From assembly GCF_048569485.1 (NCBI RefSeq), contig NC_134354.1, forward strand, positions 684,727,637 to 684,791,636: DNA of 64,000 bases, written 5' to 3'. The stretch is from Anomaloglossus baeobatrachus (lineage: Eukaryota > Chordata > Amphibia > Anura > Aromobatidae). The stretch's first letter is position 1; each line of letters starts with the position of its first letter. Both the position numbers and the translations under genes were made by a program. This document shows, one piece after another, positions 41,849-53,824 of this stretch. The notes beneath the pieces were generated by a model that had not been told where the DNA came from, did no database searches, and saw only the letters and a list, made by a program, of their open reading frames with translations.

Positions 41849-43071
41849 AGGGAAGGTGTCGCGGTTTTTTATTTTTGTATTAAAAATAGTGATTATGAAA
41901 TCAAGTATTTCTAATACAAAATGAAAATCGCAGCTTATTTAGTTTTTATGTAATTCTTATTTTACTGGAGGCACTGGGGGCTGCCATGCTGGATTTGCTG
42001 TGTGTGTAACGACAGTAACTCCTTCCTTTATGGCAGCCCCTGTGCATAGACTCTGATAGTCGGGGTCCGACCCCATGAAGTACGTTACAGTGGGCATCTG
42101 CTGTGACCTGGACGCGCCCCCTGGGCTGTCCAGAACACAACAGAGGGAGGAGTTCAGCGCCATGATTGTGGAGCTCACAGCGTGTGCTGTTTGCTCCACT
42201 TTACCCCTGTCACCCGCCGGGATGTGTGAGTACGGGTCCCCTCCCCTCGTTACTGTCTCCGATGACATCCCATCCCTCCGTTTTCCCCAGCCCCTGCTCT
42301 GCCCCAGCTACTGACGCCGCCCCTCCCCCCGCCGTTACCGTCTCCAATGACACCCCCCTCCCTCCGTTCTCCCAAGTCCCCACTCTGCCCGCCGCCGCCG
42401 CAGCTCCCCCAGCTCTGCCCGCCGCCGCTGCTGTGTGTGTGTGTCACAAGGTCCCCATCAGGGGTGATTGTGAGTGTGTGTCGGCGCTTGCGATGCTGTG
42501 CAGTGAGCTTCCAGGACCTGCGAGAGGATCACATGGGAAGCATGTGATATCTCCGGATGTTGTGAGTGTGTGCGCGCGATTGTACAGGTATGTGCGATAT
42601 CGTGAGTGTATGCGATCGGATGTGTGAGTGTATGCGATCGGATGTGTGAAATGTCAGACGGACGCAGGGGAGGATGGCATGCAGCACAGCTGCCTGGAGC
42701 GCCCACCGGAGGTCACAGGGAGGAATGATGTGAAAGGTGTGTGTTTAGCACAAGGTCCCCATCAGGGGTGATTGTGTGTGTGTGTGGCACAAGGTCCCCA
42801 TCAGGGTTGATTGTGTGTGTGGCACAAGGTCCCCATCAGGGTTGATTGTGTGTGTGGCACAAGGTCCCCATCAGGGGCGATTGTGTGTGTGTGTGTGTGG
42901 CACAAGGTCCCCATCAGGGGTTATTGTCTGTGTGTGGCACAAGGACCCCATCAGGGGTTATTGTCTGTGTGTGGCACAAGGACCCCATCAGGGGTTATTG
43001 TCTGTGTGTGGCACAAGGTCCCCATCAGGGGTGATTGTGTGTGTGTGTGGCACAAGGTCCCCATCAGGGGT

Positions 43072-43120
<49 letters not shown>

Positions 43121-43226
43121 GCACAAGGTCCCCATCAGGGGTGATTGTGTGCGTGTGTGTGGCACAAGGTCCCCATCAGGGGTGATTGTGTGTGTGTGTG
43201 TGTGGCACAAGGTCCCCATCAGGGGT

Positions 43227-43264
<38 letters not shown>

Positions 43265-43426
43265 CACAAGGTCCCCATCAGGGGTGATTGTGTGTGTGTG
43301 TGTGGCACAAGGTCCCCATCAGGGGTGATTTTGTGTGTGTGTGTGTGTGTGTGGCACAAGGTCCCCATCAGGGGTGATTTTGTGTGTGTGTGTGTGTGGC
43401 ACAAGGTCCCCATCAGGGGTGATTGT

Positions 43427-43458
<32 letters not shown>

Positions 43459-43563
43459 AGCACAAGGTCCCCATCAGGGGTGATTTTGTGTGTGTGTGGC
43501 ACAAGGTCCCCATCAGGGGTGATTGTGTGTGTGTGTGTGTGGCACAAGGTCCCCATCAGGGGA

Positions 43564-43594
<31 letters not shown>

Positions 43595-43818
43595 GCACAA
43601 GGTCCCAATCAGGGGTGATTGTGTGTATGTGTGTGTGTGTGTAGCACAAGGTCCCCATCAGGGGTGATTGTGTGTGTGTGTGGCACAAGGTCCCCATCAG
43701 GGGTGATTGTGTGTGTGTGGCACAAGGTCCCCATCAGGGGTGATTGTGTGTGTGTGTGGCACAAGGTCCCCATCAGGGGTTATTGTGTGTGTGCGGCACA
43801 AGGTCCCCATCAGGGGTT

Positions 43819-43857
<39 letters not shown>

Positions 43858-44000
43858 CACAAGGTCCCCATCAGGGGTGATTCTGTGTGTGTGTGGCACA
43901 AGGTCCCCATCAGGGGTGATTGTGTGTGTGTGTGTGTGGCACAAGGTCCCCATCAGGGGTGATTGTGTGTGTGTGTGGCCACAAGGTCCCCATCAGGGGT

Positions 44001-44050
<50 letters not shown>

Positions 44051-44072
44051 CACAAGGTCCCCATCAGGGGAG

Positions 44073-44107
<35 letters not shown>

Positions 44108-44291
44108 CACAAGGTCCCAATCAGGGGTGATTGTGTGTATGTGTGTGTGTGTGTAGCACAAGGTCCCCATCAGGGGTGATTGTGTGTATGTGGCACAAGG
44201 TCCCCATCAGGGGTGATTGTGTGTGTGTGTGGCACAAGGTCCCCATCAGGGGTTATTGTGTGTGTGCGGCACAAGGTCCCCATCAGGGGTT

Positions 44292-44329
<38 letters not shown>

Positions 44330-44518
44330 GGGCACAAGGTCCCCATCAGGGGTGATTGTGTGTGTGTGTGTGGCACAAGGTCCCCATCAGGGGTGATTGT
44401 GTGTGTGTGTGTGGCACAAGGTCCCCATCAGGGGTGATTGTGTGTGTGTGTGGCACAAGGTCCCCATCAGGGGTGATTGTGTGTGTGTGTGTGTGGCCAC
44501 AAGGTCCCCATCAGGGGT

Positions 44519-44562
<44 letters not shown>

Positions 44563-44882
44563 CCACAAGGTCCCCATCAGGGGTGATTGTGTGTGTGTGG
44601 CACGAGGTCCCCATCAGGGGTTATTGTGTGTGTGTGGCACAAGGTCCCCATCAGGGGTTATTGTGTGTGTGTGGCACAAGGTCCCCATCAGGGGTTATTG
44701 TGTGTGTGTGTGTGTGGCACAAGGTCCCCATCAGGGGTTATTGTGTGTGTGTGCGTGTGGCACAAGGTCCCCATCAGGGGTTATTGTGCGTGTGGCACAA
44801 GGTCCCCATCAGGGGTGATTGTGTGTGTGTGTGGCACAATGTACCCCATCAGGGGTGATTGTGTGTGTGTGTGTGTGTGTGG

Positions 44883-45497
44883 TAGTGATGGGTAGTTCGT
44901 GAGTGAGTAGTTCAAAATGAACTACTCCTCAGAGTGAACTAGTTCATCTAGTCACCATCCTGACAGAGATTAGTTCATTATGAACTAAACAGAAAGTGGG
45001 AGGAGACAGAGATCCACTACAGCTCCAGGAGGCTCCTGCTCTCACACTGGCTCTATATAACTCCGGATGCTGGAAAAGGAGGTAGTAAAACACTAGATCA
45101 CACATCAAATACAAATAGTAATAATAAAAACTGAAATTGCAGAGTAGACAAGACACTGCTCATATGTGTGTATGAGAGAGTGTGTTTCTGTGTGTGTTTC
45201 TGGGCTCAGTGAGATGCATCAGACTGAACTAGGCTGCTCTGATTCATTCTCAATACAACATTTAGTTCAGCAGCTCATATAGTTCATTTAGTTCACAGGT
45301 CACATGATGCATTTCCTGTCAGCTCCTCCAGAGAGATACTGAACTAAATGAACTAATCTTTTGAACTAAACAGCAGTGGGAGTAGACAGTGATCCTCTAC
45401 AGCTCCAGGAGGCTCCTGCTCTCACACTGGCTCCTTATAGCTCCTGATGCTGGAAAAGAAGGTAGTAAAACACTAGACCACACATCAAATACAAATA

Positions 45498-45542
<45 letters not shown>

Positions 45543-47130
45543 CTGAAATTGCAGAGTAGACAGACACAGCTCATATGTGTGTATGAGAGAGAGTGGTTCT
45601 GTGTGTTTCATGCCCCTCACCTGTCTGTGTGATAGGATCACCCTCTTGTAGAGGAGCAGCCTCCTGTGGCCTAGATCAGTCTTGCTAAAATCTTTACCAC
45701 TGGCTCATGTTGTGTTCTGAAAATGGTGGCTGCTGAACTGCTTCTCAGCTCACTCATACACATTCATTATGAGCCAGTACTCTACACTACCACAGGGGGC
45801 GCTGCTGGGCTCCTCATACACATTCATTATGGGTCAGTACTCTACACTACCACAGGGGGCGCTGCTGGGCTCCTCATACACATTCATTATGGGTCAGTAC
45901 TCTACACTACCACAGGGGGCGCTGCTGGGCTCCTCATACACATTCATTATGAGTCAGTACTCTACACTACCACAGGTGGCGCTGCTGGGCTCCTCATACA
46001 CATTCATTATGGGTCAGTACTCTACACTACCACAGGGGGCGCTGCTGGGCTCCTCATACACATTCATTATGGGTCAGTACTCTACACTACCACAGGTGGC
46101 GCTGCTGGGCTCCTCATACACATTCATTATGGGTCAGTACTCTACACTACCACAGGGGGCGCTGCTGGGCTCCTCATACACATTCATTATGGGTCAGTAC
46201 TCTACACTACCACAGGGGGCGCTGCTGGGCTCCTCATACACATTCATTATGGGTCAGTACTCTACACTACCACAGGTGGCGCTGCTGGGCTCCTCATACA
46301 CATTCATTATGAGTCAGTACTCTACACTACCACAGGGGGCGCTGCTGGGCTCCTCATACACATTCATTATGAGACAGTACTCTACACTACCACAGGGGGC
46401 GCTGCTGGGCTCCCTCATACACATTCATTATGGGTCAGTACTCTACACTACCACAGGTGGCGCTGCTGGGCTCCTCATACACATTCATTATGAGTCAGTA
46501 CTCTACACTACCACAGGGGGCGCTGCTGGGCTCCTCATACACATTCATTATGAGACAGTACTCTACACTACCACAGGGGGCGCTGCTGGGCTCCCTCATA
46601 CACATTCATTATGAGACAGTACTCTACACTACCACAGGGGGCGCTGCTGGGCTCCCTCATACACATTCATTATGAGTCAGTACTCTACACTACCACAGGG
46701 GGCGCTGCTGGGCTCCTCATACACATTCATTATGAGTCAGTACTCTACACTACCACATGGGGCGCTGCTGGGCTCCCTCATACACATTCATTATGAGTCA
46801 GTACTCTACACTACCACATGGGGCGCTGCTGGGCTCCTCATACACATTCATTATGAGACAGTACTCTACACTACCACAGGGGGCGCTGCTGGGCTCAGTG
46901 AGATGCATCAGACTGAACTAGACTGTCCTGATTCATTCTCAATACAACATTTAGTTCAGCAGCTCATATAGTTCATTTAGTTCACAGGTCACATGATGCA
47001 TTTCCTATCAGCTCCTCCAGAGAAATACTGAACTAAATGAACTAAATGAACTAATCTTTTGAACTAATCTTTTCAGTGAACTAGTTCATGGTGAACTAAT
47101 CACCAAAATGAACTAGATTTCCCATCACTA
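44883..47130. mobile_element. Non-autonomous hAT element with 60-bp array
   Basis: Ends TAGTGATGGGTAGTTC and CCCATCACTA are flanked by the 8-bp repeat GTGTGTGG (44875-44882, 47131-47138), which is the target array itself. Both subterminal regions carry many GAACTA/TAGTTC motifs, plausible transposase binding sites. It includes an (AAT)n run at 45500-45540 and the 60-bp array. No transposase. Confidence 0.85.
45740..46893. repeat. 60/61-bp minisatellite
   Basis: About 19 copies of a 60- or 61-bp unit containing CTCATACACATTCATTATGA and CTACCACAGGGGGCGCTGCT. The first copies are exactly 60 bp and later ones gain one base. Variants (GGGTCAG, GAGTCAG, GAGACAG; GGGGGC, GGTGGC, TGGGGC) recur in patches. 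The continuous frames of 250 or more codons follow from the period and are not genes. Confidence 0.95.
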
Positions 47131-47314
47131 GTGTGTGGCACAAGGTCCCCATCAGGGGTGATTGTGTGTGTGTGTGTGTGTGTGTGTGGCACAATGTACC
47201 CCATCAGGGGTGATTGTGTGTGTGTGTGTGTGGCACAAGGTCCCCATCAGGGGTGATTGTGTGTGTGTGTGTGTGTGTGTGTGCGCCACTGCATGTGAGT
47301 ACCTGTGTGTGTAC

Positions 47315-47572
47315 CGGTGATACTGTCTGCAGGGTTGTGTATCTAATCCTCTCCTGTGTGATACTGTCTGTACGGCTGTGTATCTAATCCTGTCGTGTGA
47401 TACTGTCTGCTGAGCTGTGTATCTAATTCTGTCGTGTGATATTGTCTGCTGAGCCGTGTATCTAATCCTATGTTGTCTGATACGGTCTGCAGGGCTGTGT
47501 ATCTAATCCTCTCCTGTGTGATTCTGTCTGCTGAGCTGTGTATCTAATCCTATCCTGTGTGATACTCCTGCT
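47315..47572. repeat. Short tandem repeat, about 53-bp unit
   Basis: Five imperfect copies of a unit containing CTGTGTATCTAATCCT and GTGTGATACTGTCTGC. Confidence 0.8.
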
Positions 47573-48390
47573 GTCCTTGGTGACACTTTAGACATTTCTG
47601 GTCACCAGGAAAATGGCTGTGCATTGTGTCCTTACATGTCATTCTCTGTTATCTGTTGTAAACACTCAGATTAGGAGGGGGGAGGCGTGCCACCACACAC
47701 AGGAGAGAAGACTCCGCCCACTTTACGGCAGGCTGTAATCTGAGCTTTTTATACAGTGGAAATTCAGTTGGATTTCAGCAGCTGCTCCCCCTAGTGTTTA
47801 ACAGTGGAAAATATCAAACTTTTTTTTTTTTTTTTTTTTTTTTTTATATTTTGCACAATTAAAAAAAAAAAAAAGTAATATTTAAACAAAACATTTAAAC
47901 ATTATTACTTTACATTTTTTCAGTTATTTTTTTTTTTTTTTGACGATACCTCTCCTTTAAAGGGCACCTGTGAGGTGCAATATGCCCCCAGAGCCACAAG
48001 CAGTTGTGGGTGTATATTGCTAATCCCTGCCTAACCGTCCCTGTGTACACTATCATAGATAAAGAGATCTTTAGAAAAAGTATTTCCAAAGCTCTTATAT
48101 CATATGCTAATGAGCGAGGGGACTAATCCCCTGGGCATTGCTTCCCTTGCTTTTCACCTCCATTAGCATGTTAGTACGCCCCTGTGGGTGTGCTAACATG
48201 CTAATGATGTGCAGCGTCAGAGGATGATCTCACTCACCTTTCCGCCGCCATTGCCGCTTGATGCTGGATTTCAGCTCAGTGCGCATGACCTCGGAGTTTG
48301 GGTCATGCGCAGTATGAAGTCGGGTGTACATGTCCTGGCTTCAAACTGAAGTAGTGCGCATGACCCAAACTCTGGGGTAACGCACACTGA

Positions 48391-48752
48391 GGCTACGTGC
48401 GCACGTTGCGTACTAGCCCTGCAGAAATTTCTGCAGCGATCTGAAGAGCACATGTGCGCTTTAGATCGCTGCAGAAATGTCCGTAGTGAGCGCCGATTCC
48501 ATGCGCTCTGCCTGCAGCTCCTGCCATAGACAGAGCAGGAGCTGCCGGCAAAGCGCAGGAAAGAAGTGACATGTCACTTCTTTTTGCGCAGCGCTTCGGC
48601 AGTAGCCGAAGCGCTGCGCTCTGAGACGCCACGTGCGCACGGCCCCTGCACAATCTCCATAGACTGTGCAGGGGACGCAGGACGCATGCAGTTATTCTGC
48701 GCTGCAAAGCGCAGCGTAACTGCATGAATTTACGCAACGTGCGCACATAGCC
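48391..48752. mobile_element. MITE GGCTATGTGCGCAC, copy B
   Basis: Termini GGCTACGTGCGCACGTTGCG and CGCAACGTGCGCACATAGCC are flanked by TGA (48388-48390, 48753-48755). It is related to 14036-14327 (shared CCCTGCAGAAATTTCTGCAG and GAAGTGACATGTCACTTCTT). Confidence 0.85.
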
Positions 48753-48945
48753 TGAGCTAAAATCCAGCATCAAGCTGCGGAGAGGTGAGTGAGACCTCTG
48801 CACATTCATTAGCATGTTAGAACACCCACAGGGACATACTAACATGCTAATAGGAGCGACTAGCCAGGGAAGCAACACTCATTAGCATACAATAGAAGAT
48901 CTTTACAAATCCCTTTATCTATGCTAGTGTGTACAGGGACGGTTA

Positions 48946-49813
48946 AGGTCCAGTCACACTAAGCAACTTACCAGCGATCCCAACAACGATAGGGATCGCT
49001 GGTAAGTTGCTAGGAGGTTGCTGGTGAGATGTCACACTGCGACGCTCCAGCGATCCCACCAGCAACCTGACCTGGCAGGGATCGCTGGAGTGTCGCTACA
49101 CAAGTTGCTGGTGAGCTCACCAGCAACCAGTGACCAGCCCCCAGCGCAGCGTGGAAGATGCTGCGCTTGGTAACTAAGGTAAATATCGGGTAACCAACCC
49201 GATATTTACCTTGGTTACCACCGCACGGAGCTACACGTGCAGAGAGCAGGGAGCAGCGCACACTGAGTGCTGGCTCCTTGCTCTCCTAGTTACAGCACAC
49301 ATCGGGTTAATTAACCCGATGTGTGCTGCAGCTAAATGTGCACAGAGCAGGGAGCAGCGCACAATGCTTAGCGCTGGCTCCTTGCTCTCCTAGTTACAGC
49401 ACACATTGGGTTAATTAACCCGATGTGTCCTGCAGCTACATGTGCACAGAGCAGGAGCCGGCACTGATAGTGAGAGCGGAGGAGGCTGGTATCGAAGGTA
49501 AATATTGGGTAACCAAGGACAGGGCTTCTTGGTTACCCGATGTTTACATTGGTTACCAGCCTCCGCAGAAGCCGGCTCCTGCTGCCTGCACATTTAGTTG
49601 TTGCTGTCTCGCTGTCACACACAGCGATCTGTGCTTCACAGCGGGACAGCAACAACTAAAAAATGGCCCAGGACATTCAGCAACAACCAACGACCTCACA
49701 GCAGGGGCCAGGTTGTTGATGGATGTCACACACAGCGACATCGCTAGCAACGTCACAAAAGTTGTTCGTTAGCAGCGATGTTGCTAGCGATGTTGCTTAG
49801 TGTGACGTGGCCT
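48946..49813. mobile_element. MITE with TTA target and internal duplication
   Basis: Termini AGGTCCAGTCACACTAAGCAAC and the inverted CACACTAAGCAAC-type end; TTA at 48943-48945 and 49814-49816. A roughly 120-bp internal unit (GGGTTAATTAACCCGATGTG with GCTCCTTGCTCTCCTAGTTA) is tandemly doubled at 49255-49440. Confidence 0.8.
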
Positions 49814-49869
49814 TTAGGCAGGGATTAGCAATATACACCCAGACCTGCTCATGGATCTGGCTGCATATT

Positions 49870-51766
49870 TCTGTTCGTAATGTAGTAAAGTGAGACCATG
49901 TTATAGAAGGTCTGAAAAGTGCTGTATGTGCTGGTAATTCACATCCTCAGAAGTTATCGCCTATCCTCACAGGTGGTAATAACCTACCGATTGCTGCGGA
50001 TCTGAAGAGCGGGCTCTATTTCTGGCAGTCCTCTAGGCCATGAATGTTGCGCTTTCTGTATAAAGTCCTTTTTTTTTTTTTTTACCTCTAATTATTCGTG
50101 GCCAAATGCTGTAAAAAAAAAAAAAAACAAAACACAAAAAACCCCAGGAAAATGGCACCAATATGCTGGTGGCTGAAAAGGCACCTGCACGTATTTGCCT
50201 ATGGCTGTACAGTTTCGCATTAGAACAAGGATTATCTACATAATCCTGCTGCCGTTGGCCACAAAGGGAGGTCTCACAGCTGGAGATCCCAACCAAAGAG
50301 GCCTGAGATCACTGGCCATGCTGCAGACATAGGGAGAATCTAGACGTTAGATGCATATTTGAGTTCATTCAAGCATACATTTTTCTTGTTTCATGTTCTC
50401 TTAGTAGATTGCACCTTTTTACTCAAATATCCCCATTTACCATTTGCTAATGTAACATAATAGAATACGTCTGTCATTGTAGTCCCATATGGAGGCTGCT
50501 AGCTATAGCAATACAGTATGTTTAGTACAAGTGAAAATAGATCCTTATTTTTAAATGGTCTCCTCCTGAGTCCATATTCCTTTTACCCTGATGATAGGCT
50601 GGTTGTTGGACATCAGTAGCTGGACCACCCACTATTTGCAATCATCTAGACCCACCATTCTTTTCACCAGCAGTGTTACATTATATTATGCCATCTATTG
50701 AGGTCAACGTGCATTGAACTAATGCATGAACCAGAGCAAGGACCTCCATACTACAAATTGTAGGTTCACAGAGCTGAGACCCTATCGATTAACAACATAG
50801 ACAATATCCTTTTAAAAGCTGCTGGGATTTTTGTGGATATTTAGTTAAGCAGAAACATATCCAAGAGGGCGAGCGGGCCGGCTAGTTGGTCAGAAAGCCA
50901 TACGATTCCAGACACCTTCTCCAGAGGTTTAAACCTGCAGCACCAAAAAGATCCAGGGGTATATTCTATCTCATCTGGTTTGTACAAAAGTTAGAACAGG
51001 GAAGTTCTTATACCCCTCAGCACCTATTTTTTTTTTTTTATGGAAAAAGTGGGGGCTTCAGGCTGGAACCACACAAGCCCTACTGCGAGTGCATCGCATG
51101 ACACTCAGCTCTCGCTCTGCTGGAGTGTGTGCAGTGTCATGCCACTGTGATCCGATCCTGCGATCTCAGCACAGCCACAGAGGACAGGTGGGCACTGCGG
51201 AGGAGAGGAAGGGACTAATCTGCCTATCTCTTCCATTATCAGCTGATGCGATTATCGCACTGCACTCCGCTGTAATGCGAGTGCAATGTGATGTTTTTCT
51301 TGCACCCTTAGACTTGTATGGGTGCAAGAGAAAACGTATTGGATTCCACCCGCAGCATGCTGCAATTGTTTTCTCAGTCCGATTAGGGTTGAGGAAAAAA
51401 TCGCTCATGGGAGCTGCCCCATAGATAGAGTAACATTAGTCCGAGTGGAATGATGGTTTTTTTGTGTTTTAAATCGGAAATCAAGTTGGTTTAAAATATA
51501 GTGTTAATATTACACAAGCTGATTTAGATTTGCTTTTCTGGTGCATGGAAAAGTAAAGATGCATGAAATTTGAAGTCGCTTTTGCTTGAGATGCATGAAA
51601 TACTGAACTAACTGGTTCAGCCGGGATCGGTCTTGTCCAAAACACAGGAGCGTTTCCTCTGCAGAGTGCTCCTGTCTTCTCTATGGGAGAGCTGCTGCCT
51701 GACATGTCAGTGCCTTATCTCTTACAAAAACCTGATCAGCAGTGTGAATATTTTCCACCAACGTTA
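49870..51766. other. Intronic sequence, no gene recognised
   Basis: Contains A- and T-runs near 50070-50140 and a one-sided MITE-like segment at about 51060-51450 (GGCTGGAACCACACAAG). No gene is supported. Confidence 0.45.
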
Positions 51767-51969
51767 AGGCTGCTTTACACGCTGCGACATCACTAGTGAT
51801 CTCGTTAGCGATGTGACACGCCAGATCGCAGATGCGATCTGCTGAGATCGCACATAGGTCGGTTTTGTAGCGCCGGTCACATGTGCGATCTCGGCAGATG
51901 GCATCTGCGATCTGGCGTGTCACATCGCTAACGAGATCACTAGCGATGTCGCAGCGTGTAAAGCACCCT
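51767..51969. mobile_element. 203-bp MITE, almost wholly palindromic
   Basis: Ends AGGCTGCTTTACACGCTGCG and CGCAGCGTGTAAAGCACCCT with TTA on both sides (51764-51766, 51970-51972). Each half is nearly the complement of the other (GATCTCGTTAGCGATGTGAC and GTCACATCGCTAACGAGATC). Confidence 0.88.
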
Positions 51970-52325
51970 TTAGTCTAAGTGTAAGTTAACAAAGAAACAG
52001 ACCAACTTTTTTTTGTTTCCTTTCCTTTAGGTGTCATTCCAGTTGCCTCGTTTTTTTTTTTGTTTTTTTTTCCTCCCGACTTCAGAGCTGTGCTCAATTC
52101 CAAGCCACTTAAAAATATTCGAAGGTTACATGTTTTTATTGAAGATAAGCCTTACGATTTGCATCTGGTTTCGCAGCTCGGCATAGATTTAAATGATGAA
52201 GTCTTATCTGCAAATCTGATCATAAGACCTGGTCTGACTCTCAGATCTCACTCAAATCTATGATCGTAAAGCACCACTCCAGCTGAGTTTTGTTTTTCAT
52301 CACTGGGGTGGTGCTTTAAATCTAA

Positions 52326-52601
52326 GGGTATGTGCCCACGATCAGGGTTCAGTGAGCTGCGGTCTCCTGCTTGTGTTCTCCCTACAGAGGATGCATGCAA
52401 TTCCGCAGCAAACAATTGACATGCTGCTGTCTGGAAAGACGCTCCGCAAGTCAGTGTTTGCTGCGGAAATAACAAGCACAGTGGGCACGGGATTTCTAGA
52501 AATCCATCCACTATGCTTGTACTGTGCAACGCAGCGTTTTGGATGCAGCTGACGTATGCTGCGTCCAAACTGCTGCATGTACTGATCGTGGGCACGCATC
52601 C
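52326..52601. mobile_element. MITE GGGTATGTGCCCACGATCAG
   Basis: 276 bp, with inverted ends GGGTATGTGCCCACGATCAG and CTGATCGTGGGCACGCATCC, and TAA at 52323-52325 and 52602-52604. Confidence 0.83.
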
Positions 52602-52847
52602 TAAGGCCCCATACCCTCATTCCCCCCCAAAACCCACCCCGTTTTCTACTCCTCTTCTGGCACCTTCACGTTTTATCAGCGTCTCTTCGGTGCCATGGTG
52701 CCATCTTGTGACTGTAACTTCTGACTGGCGAGAAGTCAAATGTTATGTCAAAAGCTCTCAATGCAAGTCTATGAGAGCCAGATCGAGGCTCTCATAGACT
52801 TGTACTGATTTGTAACCTCCATCGTGCTTCATGAAACACTGGAGTAA

Positions 52848-53338
52848 GGCCTCTTTCACACATCGTTTTTTTTTTTTTTTTTGCATCAGTCACAATCTGT
52901 TTTGTGACTGATGTGACAGATACATCGCAGATTGTGGTAAAACTGATGCGACGGATCCTGTAAAAAAAACAAAACAAAACTGATCCGTCGTACCATTTTT
53001 TTTTTTCCTGACCAGCAGTGATTTTACAACACTTCTGGGCATGTTCGGTTATAAAAAAGCGGAATCATTTGACTGATAACGACGGATCCTGCGCCCATAG
53101 GCTTCCATTACAACAAACGATGGATGGCAACGGATCAGTCACGGTTATTTTTTTTTTTTCTGATGCACACAAAAAACGTTACATTTGTGGCGGATCCGTC
53201 AGATGACTGATTTAACGTGATGCCATACATCGCTAATACAAGTCAATAATAAAAAAAACTGTTCCAGCACTGGATCAGTTTTTTTCACATTTCCATGGAT
53301 TGTGACTGATGGCAAAAAACGGATGTGTGAAAGAAGCC
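52848..53338. mobile_element. MITE GGCCTCTTTCACACATC
   Basis: 491 bp, with inverted ends GGCCTCTTTCACACATCG and GATGTGTGAAAGAAGCC, TAA at 52845-52847 and 53339-53341, and an interior with repeated GATCCGTC/GACGGATC motifs. Confidence 0.83.
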
Positions 53339-53824
53339 TAACCGGCAGATCACAAATCACCGGAGACCGACTGGAGCAGCAGAGATAGAAGATTATGTCA
53401 CTGAGAGGGGGCAGGAGACTAAAGCCCCCAACACACGCTTCAATATATCTCACAATCCGTCGTTGGGGTCAAGTTGTAAGTGACGCACATCCGGCATCGT
53501 TTGTGAGGTATCTGCGTGTGACAGCTACGTGCGATCAGGATTGAACACAAAACCGTTGATCGCAAACACATCGTATCTTTGTCTAGAATTGAGCGTTTTG
53601 TTGTATGAACCTAGTCAATTGTAACGTGTGACATCCCTCATACGATTTTGATGTCTGAGGCTATGTGCACAGGTGTGCGCTCTGCACCGCAGCTTAAAAA
53701 AGGTCCGCTTCAGAGCGCAGCTGAAAAGCTGCGTTCTGAAGCGCCTCACAATGTCTGTCATTCAGTAATCTCTGTCAGTCGGTCACTATCTCTGTCCCTC
53801 TCTCTCTGTCCATGTCAGTCTATC

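Larger units (their letters stand above)
42735..47285. repeat. GT-rich variable minisatellite, split by a hAT element
   Basis: Dozens of copies of a 27-bp core (GCACAAGGTCCCCATCAGGG plus GTGATTG) are separated by (TG)n runs of varying length. The array fills 42735-44882 and resumes at 47131-47285 after the insertion. A single forerunner copy lies at 42445-42470. CCCCATCAGGGG within the core can form a small hairpin. Confidence 0.93.
41849..47956. mobile_element. 6.1-kb TTAA-flanked element with internal arrays
   Basis: Related inverted ends (AGGGAAGGTGTCGCGGTTTTT and complement AGGAGAGGTATCGTCAAAAA) are flanked by TTAA (41845-41848, 47957-47960). No transposase is seen. Most of its length is the GT-rich array at 42735-47285, which is itself split by a hAT element. 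Without these it would be a roughly 1.5-kb MITE. Confidence 0.55.
47961..49869. mobile_element. Palindromic MITE interrupted by two MITEs
   Basis: The left arm (GGGTGTATATTGCTAATCCC, CGTCCCTGTGTACAC, TTAGCATGTTAGTA) is repeated in inverse order on the right (48810-48945 and 49814-49869). The elements at 48391-48752 and 48946-49813 interrupt it. Its left end starts right after the TTAA that bounds the 6.1-kb element. Confidence 0.65.

Noticed and set aside
42776-44895. Many Cys/Val- and His/Thr-rich frames
   Set aside because: They are translations of (TG)n/(CA)n and the 27-bp core, on both strands.
45723-46971. 256- and 281-codon frames
   Set aside because: A 60-bp unit is a multiple of three, so frames stay open through the array. 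There is no promoter or other gene evidence.
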